Positions 11,807-26,124 of a DNA stretch of 64,000 bases are shown piece after piece. The translations under genes were made by a program, and so were the position numbers. The notes under the pieces were generated by a model. The model saw only the letters and a list, made by a program, of their open reading frames with translations, did not search any database and was not told where the DNA came from. Numbering within the stretch: position 1 is the first letter of the stretch; the number at the start of each line of letters is the position of its first letter. The DNA comes from Vitellaria paradoxa (lineage: Eukaryota; Streptophyta; Magnoliopsida; Ericales; Sapotaceae): positions 33,121,149 through 33,185,148 of the forward strand of contig CM034240.1 in NCBI GenBank assembly GCA_019916065.1, given 5' to 3'.

Positions 11807-12466
11807 TGTTAATGAAAATTACGATAATAAGGAAAAATTGATCAACACCAGAATAGGCTAAGGCACGGGTATCTCGCTCTCTTTAAGGAGATTCAAGCCC
11901 TCTATAGTTGGCAAAACCCAAGACCGATGCAGCAGATATAATATGACTTATCCCATCTAGGATACAACAACCCAACTGAGTTGTGTAGTGCACACCAACT
12001 CTACACAAAAAGGTGAAACTCAAAGCTCCAAGTAAAAACACTCGCTCTATTTGCCTAATTCGACTTATAAAATATATTCAGAATAAATAATCATGTAAAG
12101 TTGATACATATATTAGCAATCTGCCGAATCTTTTTTTTATTTATGTGCAAATGCATTGAACTATTCACCTTCCAACTCCCAAAGTATAAATGTTAAGTGC
12201 ATGTAAATGCATCCAACTTTACACATTCCAACACTCATCTAGTTTTTCACATTCTAATATTCATCAAGAGTGAATGCACATGCAAATGACGCTAAAGGAA
12301 TAGTTCTTTTGATCTTCCAACTACCAAGAGTAAATTCATGCATTTTTATTGTTCCATAAAAATATAAATGCTAATGCTAGTGCGTTACATAAAGAAAACA
12401 AATGGACATAATACAAATATGTGAAAGGACTTAATATATTATCATTAAATATTAAAATGTCCAACA
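11807..12466 (-). repeat. 3' LTR of the copia element
   Basis: 660 bp. On the minus strand it starts TGTTGGACATTTTAATATT and ends with CATTAACA. It pairs with 19725-20378. Confidence 0.95.
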
Positions 12467-13045
12467 ATCCCCCACTCATTTTAATATTTAAAAACTAATC
12501 AGGGAAAAAGGGACATTATGCATCGTGAGGGTGTGCTCTGCATTGAACCCCCACTAGTGAAACAGCAACCTCTACTCCAAAGTTAATTGGGTGCTCGGCA
12601 TTGAACTATGATTGCTTAAGGGAAATAAAGAGTTATTGTCCACACATAATAATCCAGGTGTTGACATGAGCTTTATTAGCCAGTACTTTACGACCTTGTG
12701 CTAATCCAATTTTTTTCATAAGCATATTGGAAATTAAGCCCGAATCTCATAGGAAGCGGCCCCATTTCCAAGCTTATATAGGTGAAATCCGTCAAGGGTG
12801 CTTCTATAATTTTGACACCCTACTCTTACGAGTCACAGTTTTTTTCATTAAGAGTTTAAAGAAACTCAACCCTCCATGCATTACAGGATAAATACACTTA
12901 CACCAAAGGGATGAAAAAAACAAGATAGTGTATTTTTTTTTCTTTTTTTTTTTTTTTTTCACAACGACCATCTTATGATGCGTTCTTCCCATTGAACTTG
13001 GTTACAGGATCTCTGGTCCCCGAGTTGGGTTTCCTCATATGTGGT
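12467..13045 (-). other. 3' untranslated region of the copia element
   Basis: Between the RNase H end and the 3' LTR. It contains a T/A homopolymer region (12929-12960) and the polypurine tract against the LTR. No coding sequence. Confidence 0.7.
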
Positions 13046-15927
13046 TCATGATTTTATGGGCTTTGGTCCCATCCCCCTCGATGTACTCCAAACCTTTTCT
13101 CTTGCCAAGGCCTTGGTCAACAGATCTACAAAATTATCATAAGACTTTATATAATCCACATTTATGATGCCATTATTTAGATACGATCTCATAGTACTAT
13201 GATTTCTCCTTATGAGTCGAGAGTTACCATTATAATAACGGTTTTGCACTCTCCCAATTGCAGCAGTGCTGTCACAACGAATTAAAATTGGAGGAATTGG
13301 TTTTTCCCAAAATGGGATATCATGCAATAAATCTCTTAACCAATTTGCCTCCTCCCTAGCTGAAGTCAAAGCTATAAGTTCAGCTTCCATTGTCGAATTA
13401 ACAATAAAAGTTTGTTTTTAGACTTCCAGCATATAGCACCACCACCCAAAGTAAAAATATACCCTGTAGTAGAGAGAGAATTACCAGACAAAGTATTCCA
13501 ATCGGCATCACTATACTCCTCAAGTATAGTAGGATACCGTTGTTAAAATAAGCCATATTTTCTGGTACCAAATAAATATTTCATTAATCTTGTCATTGCG
13601 TGCCAATGACTAACACCTGGCTTGTTATTAAATCTACCAAGTACTCCAACTACATATGCAATGTTAGGTCTAGTACAATCAGCCACATATCATAAGCTAC
13701 CAATCATACTCGCAAACTCCTTTTGATTAACCACTTCATTCTCACTTTCAACAGGGAAAAGATGCACACTGGCATCAAGAGGAGTTACTACATGCTTGCA
13801 ATCAGAATAATTATTTTTTTTTCAAAATTTTCTCAACATAACTTGACCAATCAAGAAAAATACCATCACTAGTTTTAGTGATTTTTATCCCCAAAATAAA
13901 ATTAGCCTCACCAAGGTCTTCCATGTCAAATTTGCTATTAAGCATATTTTTTGTCTCATTTATAATATGCATATTAGAACCAAAAATTAACAAGTCATCC
14001 ACATAAACACTAATGATTACATGTGAATTTTCACAAGACTTATAATAGATGCATTTGTCACTTTCATTAGTTTTGTACCCATTCTTGATCATACAGGAAT
14101 CAAATTTCTTATGCCACTGTTTAGGAGCCTACTTTAAGCCATAAAGGAATTTAGTTAGCTTACACACTTTGCTTTCTTGCCCAGGCTCTACAAAGCCCTC
14201 GGGTTGATCCATATAAATTTCCTCATCTAGGTCTCCATTTAAAAAAGTTATTTTTACATCCATTTGATGAATTTTCAAATCAAAAATTGCAGCTATAGCA
14301 ATTAATATTCTAATGGATGCCACACAAGTAACCGGAGAAAAAGTATCAAAAAAGTGAAGATTAACTTATTGTTTAAAACCTTTTGCAACAAGTCTTGCTT
14401 TATATTTATCAATAGTACCATCCGGTTTAAGCTTTTTTCAGAGAACCCACTTACACCCAATAGTTTTACAACCTAGCGTTAAATCTACTAATTTCCAAGT
14501 TTTATTAGAAATTAGTGACTCCATTTCGTCATTTGCAGCCTCTTTCCAAAAAATAGCATTAGGTGATGACAAAGCTTTATGTAAAAGAATTGGGTTTTCA
14601 GTCACACTACAAACGTAATAATCAATACCAAAATCATTTTCAACTCTGGCCCTTTTACTCCTTCTAAGATTAATATTTATAGTTTCCAACCTTTCGGAAG
14701 AAGGAGTAGAAAAACTAGGTTTACTTAAAATATTTTGTGAAATCTCTTCACCCCCACTATTTATTGATTTAAAAGCAAATTTTTTTTCATGAAAAATAGC
14801 ATCACCTGACTCAAAAATAATATTATTTTTTAAATCCAAAAATCTATAGGATGTACTATTTACCATATATCCAAGAAAAGCACAAGTGGTAGCTTTTACA
14901 CCCAATTTTGGTCTTTTAGGGTCTGTTAGCCTAACAAAAGCCAAACAATCCCAAACTCTTAAATAACCCAAATTTGGCTTATGCCCCTTCCATACCTCAA
15001 AAGGTATGACACAAGTCTTTTTGTGTGGCATTCTAATTAACATATGACAAACAATTAAAACCACTTCTCCCCAATGATTAGAGGAAGCACTTGAATCTAT
15101 AAGTATGGCATTAGTTAGATCAATCAAAGTTCTATTTTTCTTTCAGCCACACCATTTGATGTAGGTGAATATGGTGGTGTAATCTCATGAATAATTCCCA
15201 AAGACTGAACAAATGAGTTAAATCCAAATAATTCATATTCTTGGCCTCTATCACTCCTTATTCTCTTGATTTTTTTTACCAAATTGATTTTCAATTTCTC
15301 GAAGGAAATTTTTAAAAATTTCAAAAGCATCACTTTTATTCTTAAGTAAATACACATAAGTGTACTTTCAAAAATCGTCAATAAAAGTGATAAAATATCT
15401 ATTTCCACCACGAGTTAAAATTCCTTCAAATTCACATAAATCAGTATGAATTAACTCCAATAATTCGGTAGTTCTTTCAACACTTTTATGAGGTCGTTTT
15501 GTTATTTTTGCTTGACTGCAAACTACACATTTTTCAAAACCTTTTGTTAGTTTGGGAATTAATCCAAGACTACTCATGATTCCCACATATCGATCATTGA
15601 TATGACATAAGCAAGCATGCTAGATATTAATAGAAAACAACATGCAAGTAGAACTAGTAGATGCTTTATTAATTTCGACATTGAGTTTGAACATTCTATC
15701 ACAAGCATAACCTTTACCCAAAAAAACACTTTTTTTAGTTATTACATATTTATCAAATTCCATAGTTTGCTTAAAGCCAACCTTGTTGAGAAGGTAACTC
15801 AACACCAAATTCTTTCTCATGGATGGAGTGTAAAGCACATCTTTTAAAATCAACACTCATCTAGAAGTAAACTTCAATTCAACCTCACCACTCCCAAGCG
15901 CCTTGGTTTTGCTAGAATCACCAAGCA
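13046..15927 (-). pseudogene. Copia pol remnant: integrase, RT, RNase H
   Basis: In element sense (high to low coordinates): a GAG-pre-integrase block with CVVCSQAK (about 15530), an integrase core with HTDLCEF, RSDRGQEY and NGVAERK supplying the D, D and E catalytic residues (15590-15124), then RT with KTIGCKWV, QMDVKITFLNG and the catalytic YVDD at 14005-13994, and RNase H with EAELIALTSA and IRCDSTAAI (13390-13046). Integrase joins cDNA to the genome; RT and RNase H make that cDNA. Frames are broken by many stops and shifts. The solo LTR at 15933 separates this part from gag-protease. Confidence 0.92.
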
Positions 15928-15932
15928 TAATT

Positions 15933-16303
15933 TGTAATACCCCGAACTTTTATATTAACACAAGTATATGGTTTTGAATGCATTTTGGAAGTTATGATGG
16001 TTAAATTAATAGTATGGATCATTAATGGTACTTTGGAGTTAAGAACTTTGAAATGGGTGAGCTAAGCTATCAAATGATGGTATTTTAGCAAGAGTGTAGG
16101 AGGAAGACACCTTGGGCACACAAGGCATGGGTGCCCAAGATCCTGGCCGCACCTAAGAAGGTCTTGAGCACCCAAGGTACAGTAAAATTGACAGGTATAA
16201 GTTACTCTGCATTTTTGAATAGAGCCTCACCCTATTCATACCTATACCTAGCTAGGGGTGATGGGAAATCTAAGATTTACTGTTGAGGGACTTAAAATAT
16301 TGG

Positions 16304-16337
<34 letters not shown>

Positions 16338-18620
16338 ATATATGATGCAAGAGAGAGAGAGAGAGAGATATTGTGGGGAGAAGAAGAAATCGGGTGAAAA
16401 AGCAAAGGAAAAATAAAGAAGAAGAAGAAAAGGAAACCGAGTGAAAAATTTGAAGGTAAGTCCTTCTAGCGTGCATGGAAGTCAAATCCCTCTTGTAAGA
16501 GTGTAATTGAATCCTCAAGGAACTCTTCTATGTGATTTATTTGTAGTTTGGATCAAGCAGAAAGAGGATTGAGTCCATCAAAGCTTGAGAGCTTGGAACC
16601 ACAAAACATCTTCTTGTTGATCCATCTTCTTACAACTTGAAGTAGGGATTTAATGCCTCATTCTTACATATGTGATGTGTAACAAGGACTAGATTGCTAC
16701 TAGAAAAACCTTTTTCAAGTGTTGGTTACATTTATGGGAGAAAATAGGTGTTATACACATGTATATATATATATATATACATATGTATAGGTTAAGAGAG
16801 TGAAAATGGTGTTTTGATCCATAACTTGACTTTTGATTGATGAAAACTCAAATTGATAATTTTGTTTGGTGCCTAAGAACCTTGTGTTGATGTTAGAAAG
16901 ATGAAACTTAGGGTATTTTTATTTTAACTTGGTCAATTTGAGGTCCCAATGGTGAAAAACTAATAAACCAGAAAACAGAGTGTGAAACCTATAACTTGAA
17001 CGAAGCTGTGGGCGCACGAAGGAAACACAATTGGGTGCCCAAGTCGCCTGGGCACACAAAACATGGGCGCCTAGCCCTTTGGGCGCACAAGGTGTGGGCA
17101 CCCAAGCCCCTTCGATGGACGACTGAGTGTCAACTTGGGCGCCCACCGAGCCTAGGTCATCTTCCTGACCTTGCTTAGTTTGGCCTCCTACCTTGGGCTT
17201 ATGAAATAGTTGGTAACATGTTTTTCCACGAAACTTTACTTGATTAATTGCATGGATTTGAAAGGGAAATGTGCTATAAATAGTGATTAAGGGTTAGTTA
17301 TCTTAAGCTAATGGGATTTAACTTGTATGGGTGAATAAACGTTACCATGAATGAAATGAATTGCAAGTTTACTTTGAGATAAGAGTCTTGATCAAGTAGA
17401 ATTGTGAATATGTCTTGATGTAAACTAAATGTTGAGATATATGAACTTGTGATTAATTTAGTGAATTGTGAATTGACAAAGAGACTCAAATTCATAATGA
17501 TGTTAAATGTTGAATGTTTAATAAGGTTGATTAATATTGATATGTGATGAACCTTGGGATGAACCGAAACGTTGACATGTGTTGTTGGATAGTATATGAT
17601 GTTGAATATGAACTTGTGATAGATGAGAATGGAATATGATGATTGGTTATTTGTGTGCCGGGGGCCGTGGTAGGGTGCGAAAATAGGAAGGGTCTTGAGG
17701 TTACCCTTGGGTTGAGAGTCCCGAAACCTACGTAGGTTTGGTGTCAATGCCAGTGGGTTAATAGCCCACAACATTGTGTGTGTTTGGCCCATCGTGGCCC
17801 TAGACGGAGATCCTAAACGACGATGTCAGTTTATCATTTTCGTTGGGTATTGGCCCATAAAAGACGATAATGTGTATGCACCCATCCCCCGATGACTTGT
17901 ATAACTATGATTATGTATTGAAATGATGAATGGATGACAATGTGAATGTGGTTATTGGTTTGAATGATGGTTAGATGATAAAGTAATGATGAAATGTGAT
18001 TTGAATTAAAGATTAAGTTGCAAAGCATAAACATTAGCTGTCACTGAATCTTAAAGTATAACATTGATGAACGAATATATGTTTTCATTTCTTTTGGCTA
18101 CTGGTTGTGTAAATTAAATGTTATGGCTTTAGAAATTATTCTAGTGGCTAACCTTACATGAATAGTATTGCATGACCAAATTTGCATATCATATATGTTT
18201 GTCTGAGCTATCGTGGGCACAAGTGGACTTGTGCTCACATCCCTACAGATTTTGATGCAGGAACAGGCCATAACAGTCAAGTGATCTAATGGGGTTGGAC
18301 TAAAAGTGTATTGCATAAGCCCTTCCAAACCTAGCAAGGCTTTTAGACTCTTAGTGCGAGTTTTATTTGAAATTGTAATATTATATAATGCTAGACATAT
18401 TCGATTTGGTTGTAATGGCCTTAAGGCCTAAGTTATGTATTATGGGAATGGATTTGGAGTATGTGACTTGGCAATAGTTAAGGTTCAACTCATGTTATAT
18501 TATCTTATGTCTTGGGCTTACTAGTTTACGTTGCGTTGCTCTGATCATGGGTTGATTATGTAGTGCATGTTATGTGTGTTTATCACTCACCCCTCGGGTC
18601 ACAAGATCTGGGGTGTGACA
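15933..18620 (+). mobile_element. Solo LTR, long, chromovirus (Tekay/Del)-like
   Basis: A 2688-bp block starts TGTAATACCCCG and ends GGGGTGTGACA, i.e. TG...CA with mirrored TGTNANACCCC ends. It is flanked by perfect TAATT repeats (15928-15932 and 18621-18625). The copia reading resumes on both sides. It has no primer site, gag or pol, so it is one LTR left after recombination between the two LTRs of a larger element. The ends and length fit Tekay/Del-type Ty3/gypsy LTRs; that assignment is from general appearance. It contains (TA)n and (GA)n tracts (16301-16370) and two clusters of GGGCGCACAAGG/GGGCACCCAAG-type words (16115-16180, 17007-17150). ORFs inside it are not genes. Confidence 0.88.
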
Positions 18621-18625
18621 TAATT

Positions 18626-19700
<1,075 letters not shown>

Positions 19701-19724
19701 TGTTAAGTTAAGTCTCCTTAAAAT

Positions 19725-20378
19725 TGTTGGTGAAAATTATGATAATCAGGAAAAATGGATCAACACCAAAATAGGCTGAGACGCGGGTATCTCGCTCTCT
19801 TTAAGGATATTCAAGCCCTCTGCGGTTGGTGAAGCCCAAGACCAATACAGCAGATATATTATGACTTGTCCCCTCTAGGATACAATAGCCCAACTAAGTT
19901 GTGTAGTTCACACCAACTCTGCACAAAAGGTGGAACTCAAAGCTCCAAGTAAAAACACCTACTCTATTTGCCTGATTAGACTTATAAAATATATTCAGAA
20001 TAAATAAGTATGTGAAGTTGATACATATATTAGTGCCGAAACCCTTTTATATTTATATGCAAATGCATTGAGCTATTCACGTTCCAACTCCCAAAGTATA
20101 AATGTTAAGTGCATGTAAATGCATCCAACTTTACATATTCTAACACTCATCTAGTTTTTCACATTCTAATATTCATCAAGAGTGAATGCACATGCAAATG
20201 ACATTAAAGGAATAGTCCTTTTAATCTTCCAACTGCCAAGAGTAAATTCATGCACTTTTATCGTTCCATAAAAATGTAAATGCTAATGCTTGTGCGTTAC
20301 ATAAAGAAAACAAATGGACATAATAAAAATATGTGAAAGGACTTAATATATTATCATTAAATATTAAAATGTCCAACA
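19725..20378 (-). repeat. 5' LTR of the copia element
   Basis: 654 bp, starts TGTTGGACATT and ends TTTCACCAACA on the minus strand. It pairs with 11807-12466. Confidence 0.95.
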
Positions 20379-20594
20379 GTTCTCACGATATCGTTTTGCT
20401 CTACTAAAATGCTGCTGTGTAGAACACAAATTGGGAGATTTTTGAATTTGTTAGAATGAATTTTGGAGAATCATTCTAATGGTTTGTCACTATTCATCTC
20501 TAAAAAATTACAGTTTAGAAAAAATACCAAACGGTAAAATTTACCCAAAACAATATTTTATCTTATTTTTTCTTTCTTTTTTTTTTTTTTACCA

Positions 20595-20728
20595 ATCCAA
20601 ACAAGCTCAAAGTAAAATAAGTTGTAAATTTGTAATTCGTACAGTGAGATAAAAAGTGAATAATTTTTAGAATTTTTTTATAATTTTCACTATTTTTCAG
20701 AATTTTTTTATCACCCTAAATGGAACCA
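20595..20728 (-). mobile_element. MITE family A copy
   Basis: Ends CCAAACAAGC and CCTAAATGGAAC. The core TTTGTAATTCGTACAGTGAG is the reverse of the family core. Confidence 0.55.
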
Positions 20729-21261
20729 TAATCTCTTATGCAAATTTACCTTTATCTAACATAATTTATCACATGATAAAAAAAATTAATCAATTTAATA
20801 TTATATGTAAATTTATCTACATAGTGATAACATAAAGTTCAAGACTTTAAATTTAAATGTATAATTTTAAAATTTTGAGATATATCAAATCACTTGATTA
20901 AAAATATTAATTAATTAATATATAGTAAAATAGTTATACTTGGTAAAAAAAAATTAATTAATTAATTAAATTTAATATCTATATAAACAAAATTTGAGTT
21001 TGAACTCTTGTTTTTGTTAGACTTTTTTATTTTTGCTACATTTTTTATTTAAAACAATTATTTTGAACTTCATATAATATGAATTTACATACTAATAAAT
21101 AAAAATGATAAGTAAATAAATATTTAAAATTTGTAATAACACAAACAAATAAAAAAATAATAGATACTTCTATGAAATAAGTTTGTGAAAATAAAAATTA
21201 TTAAAATCAACAATACCACAAGATATATTAGATGATTTAACTATGGTATCCATCTTATATA

Positions 21262-21418
21262 AACGCCTTTTGGGACGATAAAAAACTTTGAAAAATAATA
21301 AAAGATATTAAAAAATTCTTAAAGTTATTTACTTTTTATATCACTGCATGAATTACGATCTACAACTTGTCTTACTTTATCTCATTTTATCTTACTTGTT
21401 GTCACTCCTAACGTACCC
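21262..21418 (+). mobile_element. MITE family A copy
   Basis: Begins CGCCTTTTGGGACG and ends TCACTCCTAACGTACC. Core CACTGCATGAATTACGATC. Confidence 0.55.
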
Positions 21419-21823
21419 ATAATATAATATGTTAGAAAACATTAAATACTAAACTGCAATAATTAAATAATTTTACAACTCTAAAAATTAAAAAGATGAG
21501 ATGAAACTTTTAGTAGAATACTTTTTTTTTTTAAGACAAGTCTTATCAAATATTTAATTTTAAATTTCAAATTTTTTACTCAAGTCTGCGTAATTATCTT
21601 CCTATATGATAGTGATGGCCATTATTCTGAAAATGTCGGGTTGATCAAGTGGTCTAAAGTAGAACTGCCTGGCAATTTAACAAAAATAAACAGTGCAGGG
21701 ATTAAATCATTCGTTACATATAGTATCAGTGCATATTTTGCCCCAAGACACGTCTATGAATTAATTAATCATTAAGTAAGTAAGAAATTCCTACTAGTCG
21801 TTCGACATATTATTTAGAGAGTA

Positions 21824-21972
21824 CTTGATTGGTAAAAATTTAGATAAAAAATATAATAAAAATATAAAATTTTGATATAAAAGTAATATATTATAAAATT
21901 TAATTGAAAAAATAAAAAAATAATAAATTTTGATTGAATTTGGACAACAAAATAACAACCAAATACTCTCAT
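21824..21972 (+). mobile_element. MITE family B copy
   Basis: Family B has a TTTGGTT...AACCAAAC outline and a core like AAAAGTGATATATNATAAAATTTAATTGAAA. Here the core is TTTTGATATAAAAGTAATAT and the end is CAACCAAATACTC. Other copies: 36150, 38336, 54668, 55402, 55577, 59841. Confidence 0.5.
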
Positions 21973-23567
21973 AAAATTCAGTCAAACATGTAACTCTCAT
22001 TTTATTTAATAAGACATTCATGAGTACGGACAACCGCGACTGTTTACACTATTTCAATTAACTGTAGAGATGTTTATAGGTTGTGTTTATTTGCTCGTCG
22101 GCAAAAATCTCTTATATTTTGTTTTACTATTTTATTAATTAAAATTATACAATTATATATTTATTTTTTCATATATATATTTTACATTCATAAAAGTTTT
22201 TATATAAAACTAAATAAGAAACATAATTATAATATCATTAATACCTTTATTTTATAATAAAAATTATCTTTTTAAATATATATACAAAAGACAACTTACA
22301 ATTTTCTTAAATATTTTGATAAGTGAGAGGACAATTAAATTCTAATTTTTTTTCAAAACATTCATTTATGCATATGAATTACCTTACTATGATAAAAATT
22401 TTTAATTCTAGATTTTTTTAAAAATTATTTGTTATTATAAAAAATAAAAATTAAGTTTTCAAAAAAAATTATTTATGCTTTGTTTGAAAAATCAATTACT
22501 AAACTTAAATGTTAATTTATTTAGTTCATTGATTCTTCTAATTAAATAATTTTTTGGTTGTTTAATTTATTATTATTATTATGTAAATCAATGGTGAGAA
22601 AAAAAATCAGTAATTCTATTTTGAACTTAGGATTGTTGAGAAAAATCAACAGGGTTAAAGAGCGATTAGAAATTTAAATTTATAAGTGCTCTTATTTTTA
22701 TGTTTGCATGTTTTATGTAAGATAAAATATTTTGAAAGATTAAAATAAATTTTATTTTTATTTATATTTTTAGGAATCATATTAAAATAAATTTTAATTT
22801 ATTTTATAACTTAATCAAATGAGAAAATAACTTATTTAATTTCAAATTATTTACAAACTGTTGTCATTTTCTTTATCATATTGATATTTATTTTTGTATA
22901 AATATTTCATAAATAATTTATTTCAACATTTATGACACTTATATTTTATTCCATTACATTATTTTTTAAATATATTACAAGATTATGAGAATTGAAAGGA
23001 TCGTATAGAGCGTTACTAAATGTCTTGAGAATAATGACAAGAGTTAAAATAACAAAAGTTTATAAGAAAAGGTATGAAATAAATTAATTTTTTTGATTAA
23101 TTTATAAAATAAAATAAAATTTATCTTTATATAATTATTAAAAATAGAAATATAAATAAAAATTATTTTAGTTTTTAAAAGTAATTTTTTTGCTATTCTC
23201 TTATAAACTTAAGGGTGTGTGTTTAAATTTATAATTGTTTTCCTCTATAAAGAGTAATTATGTCACTTCAAATTAAACATAAGTATAGCTAATAAAAAAA
23301 ATAGTATTGTGATTTTATATAATAAAAAAAAAGTAAACTGAAGTATAAGAACCTATTTGTAGAGTAGAAATAGGCTCAAATATTTTTATATATCTAACCC
23401 TAAATTTTTAGGTCTCACTAAAATTATATGGTGAAATTTATTTGTGTTGACCCATCGTATTTTAATTTATAGTTAAATTAATTTATATATTTATGTTTAA
23501 ATACTTTTAAATCTAATAAATAAATAATTATAAATCTAGTCAAATTGTATCAATTTTGTATTAGTGT

Positions 23568-24144
23568 TGTGAGGTCAAAAGATATCTCCCCGACCACAAT
23601 AGAGTGTCCTCAATCACAATAGTGCACCCCCGACCAGGGGGTGTATTCCAGTTGAATTGGGACTAAATAGTTTGCTAGCGACGTTGTATAATTACTTTAC
23701 TTACTACACTCAAGTGCAACAGGAGAAAAGGTCTGTAGAGTATATATAACAAAGTCACCTCTACACAACTTCCAAAGCTTATATTATCAGGCATTTAATG
23801 TTAGCCACCCACCTTCACTTTAAGTCATATCAAAGTAAAGTAACGGTCAAATCAACAAAAAGTATGCTACACACTCATCTATAAATACAAAAAACGAAGA
23901 CAAGGTAAGGGGCTTTCTCGGCTCTTTTTCTCTCATCTTCTTCTCTTTCTCTCTATTTGTTTACATGAGCTTATTATTTATATGAGTTACTGAGTTAAGC
24001 ATCGAAGTGTCCTTGGTCGGGGATCAACTCCGACCACTTTATTTCACAATTTTCTTACACGCAGGTCGCCACTGAGAGGGGATCTTCATGAATAAGGGAA
24101 AGAAGGGGTCTATGGAGAAAGAGGGTAAAAAATATCGCTTAACA
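23568..24144 (+). repeat. 5' LTR of the LARD-like element
   Basis: 577 bp, TGTGAGGTC...GCTTAACA. It contains CTATAAATAC (TATA box, near 23879) and a CT-rich stretch before a ttacatgag leader. Confidence 0.95.
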
Positions 24145-24163
24145 TTTGGCGCCCACCATGGGG
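24145..24163 (+). promoter_or_regulatory. Primer-binding site
   Basis: TTTGGCGCCCACCATGGGG directly follows the LTR. A TGGCGCC-type primer site is usual for Ty3/gypsy elements of the Tat/Athila group. Confidence 0.85.
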
Positions 24164-25034
24164 CTCGTATTCGTGCCCCTGTAGTTTATCTACCAGGATA
24201 AATTTCTCTATCGTGGCTGGAAGTATTTTTCTTTTATCGGAAACACTTTCCCGTCACTACTGGGTATTATCTCGCTGTTGGAATGTTATCTTATCACTGG
24301 TGGCATTCTCAACTACTTTAGGCAGGAGGTATTTTCAACTAGTTGGGAATCCCGTCAAAATAAACAGATTTGTTCTTTTTATTTATTTATACTTGATTTG
24401 AGATTACTCATATGCTATTACTGTTGGAAAGGTTGTGTTCAAATTTTTGTATAACCATATCTTGAATTCCTTTTATTATGGTGGTTATATTGCCTCTAGC
24501 ACATGGATTTTGTTGAACATTAACTTATATTCATAAGCTCGAGCAAAATTCTGACAGAACAAAGTTTACCAAGTAACCTATCGAGCATATTCCTTCCCCA
24601 AGCAATCTTATCTCTCCTAAGCAAGGATATTCATTCTCGTCCAAAATTATTTATTCTCGGACAAGCTTAGAAAACTCTCAAGAGTATGGGTTCTCTGAGC
24701 AAAATTATTTGCTCCTCGAACAATATTATTTGTTTCTTGAGCAACAACAGTCGTTTTCCAAAGCAAGAGTTATTTCTGAACAAAGCGCATTCCGAGTACT
24801 TATGGCTTACTGAGCAGAGTATTTATTTCTGAGCAGAGTATTTAATTGTTGGTCGAATAATTTATATGAGGTTGAGCAGTTCTTATGCAGCCAAATATTC
24901 TATACGATGCCGAGTATTTTTCTTATCACTTTGTTGGCAAGTAGAAGGATATCTGATGCTTACTATGGTATGTGTTCTCTTATTAAAAAAGCATAAAATT
25001 CGGTTACTTATGCCGAGCAATAGCAGAACACCAT

Positions 25035-25146
25035 CACTTGATCGTTGGATTGTTGAGTATTGCGATGTTATTATTAAGTACTATCTTTCTCACTTGATCG
25101 TTGGATTGTTGAGTATTGCGATGTTATTATTAAGTACTATCTTTCT
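25035..25146 (+). repeat. Perfect 56-bp tandem duplication
   Basis: Two identical 56-bp copies (25035-25090, 25091-25146) beginning CACTTGATCG. Complete identity in an otherwise decayed element implies a recent duplication. Confidence 0.95.
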
Positions 25147-25696
25147 CTCGAGTATATATGTTCCACTTAAAAGGACGAGGATTATTTACTACCCCAAAAG
25201 GAGTATATTTTTACCCCGAGCAGGAGCCAGTTCATCTATATACCTTCGCAAGCATATCTATATTCCCCCCGTGCAAAAGGTTTATATTTTTCAAAATATG
25301 TCATCCCTAGCAGAGATCCAGTGTGATATTTGAACCCCGAGCATGACTCTGATGTCCCCGAGCGTGCCTATGATGTCCCTTAATTTGTTTATTCTGTTCC
25401 TAAAGCATGCCAATTTCATTACCGACCTTACATATTTCTTTATTTCTTTATTCAATTAGTTTTTATCTCGTTCTTGAGCAGGATTTCAGTTTCCTTACAT
25501 CTATTTTATATGTAAGCATTATTTGAATATTTGTTATTGCTAAAAGTTTTTGCAGATAAGCATTACTGATGAGGCATTTAAAAGACATGCACATAATTAA
25601 ACGAATTACTTTAGCTTCAAAGACATGCACATAATTAAAACAACATCCATCTGGGACTTCGAGATGTGACAGTCAAAAAATGATTATCAAAAAGGG

Positions 25697-26050
25697 AGCC
25701 ACACCCCCTTGGGGTGCTAGTTCAACCCTAGTTTATTGACTGACTAGGTACACTATTTAAACCAAGTTTCGGTTCCTTGGTTTATTGAAAGTATTACGAA
25801 AAGGAAGCCACACCCCCTTGGGGTGCTGATTCAACCCTGGTTTATTGACTGACCAAGTGCACTCTTTAAACCAAGTTTCGGCTCCTTGGTTTATTGAAAA
25901 GTATTACGAAAAAGGAGCCACACCCCCTTGGGGTACTGGTTCAACCCTGGTTTTTTGACTGACCAGGTGTGCTCTTTAAACCAAGTTTTGGTTCCTTAGT
26001 TTATTGAAAAGGATTATCAGAAAAGTACCACACCCCTTTGACGTGCTGGT
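25697..26050 (+). repeat. 110-bp tandem repeat with three hairpins per unit
   Basis: Units start near 25697, 25806, 25916 and 26026 (the last partial). Each holds three inverted repeats in order: CACCCC-CTT-GGGGTG, CCTGGT...ACCAGG with an 11-base loop, and AAACCAAG...CTTGGTTT. In unit 1 the second stem reads CCTAGT...ACTAGG, so one base pair changed on both sides. Copies differ from each other at several other sites. Confidence 0.9.
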
Positions 26051-26124
26051 TGAAAAAAGGACCATGCTTAGCTTGCCGAGCATTTGTGCACGAAAAGTTG
26101 CCACATTTCTGGTATCCTAAAGAA

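Larger units (their letters stand above)
20384..23562. other. AT-rich intergenic stretch with MITE copies
   Basis: No gene. It holds family A copies at 20595-20728 (reverse) and 21262-21418, and a family B copy at 21824-21972. The remainder is very AT-rich with no recognisable element. Confidence 0.6.

Noticed and set aside
17298..17792. 164-codon minus-strand ORF
   Set aside because: It is inside the solo LTR, composed of low-complexity Ile/Asn/His-rich sequence without motifs.
24866..25333. 155-codon ORF in the LARD-like element
   Set aside because: It crosses a 56-bp (non-triplet) duplication, lies in a coding-free repeat mosaic and resembles no family.
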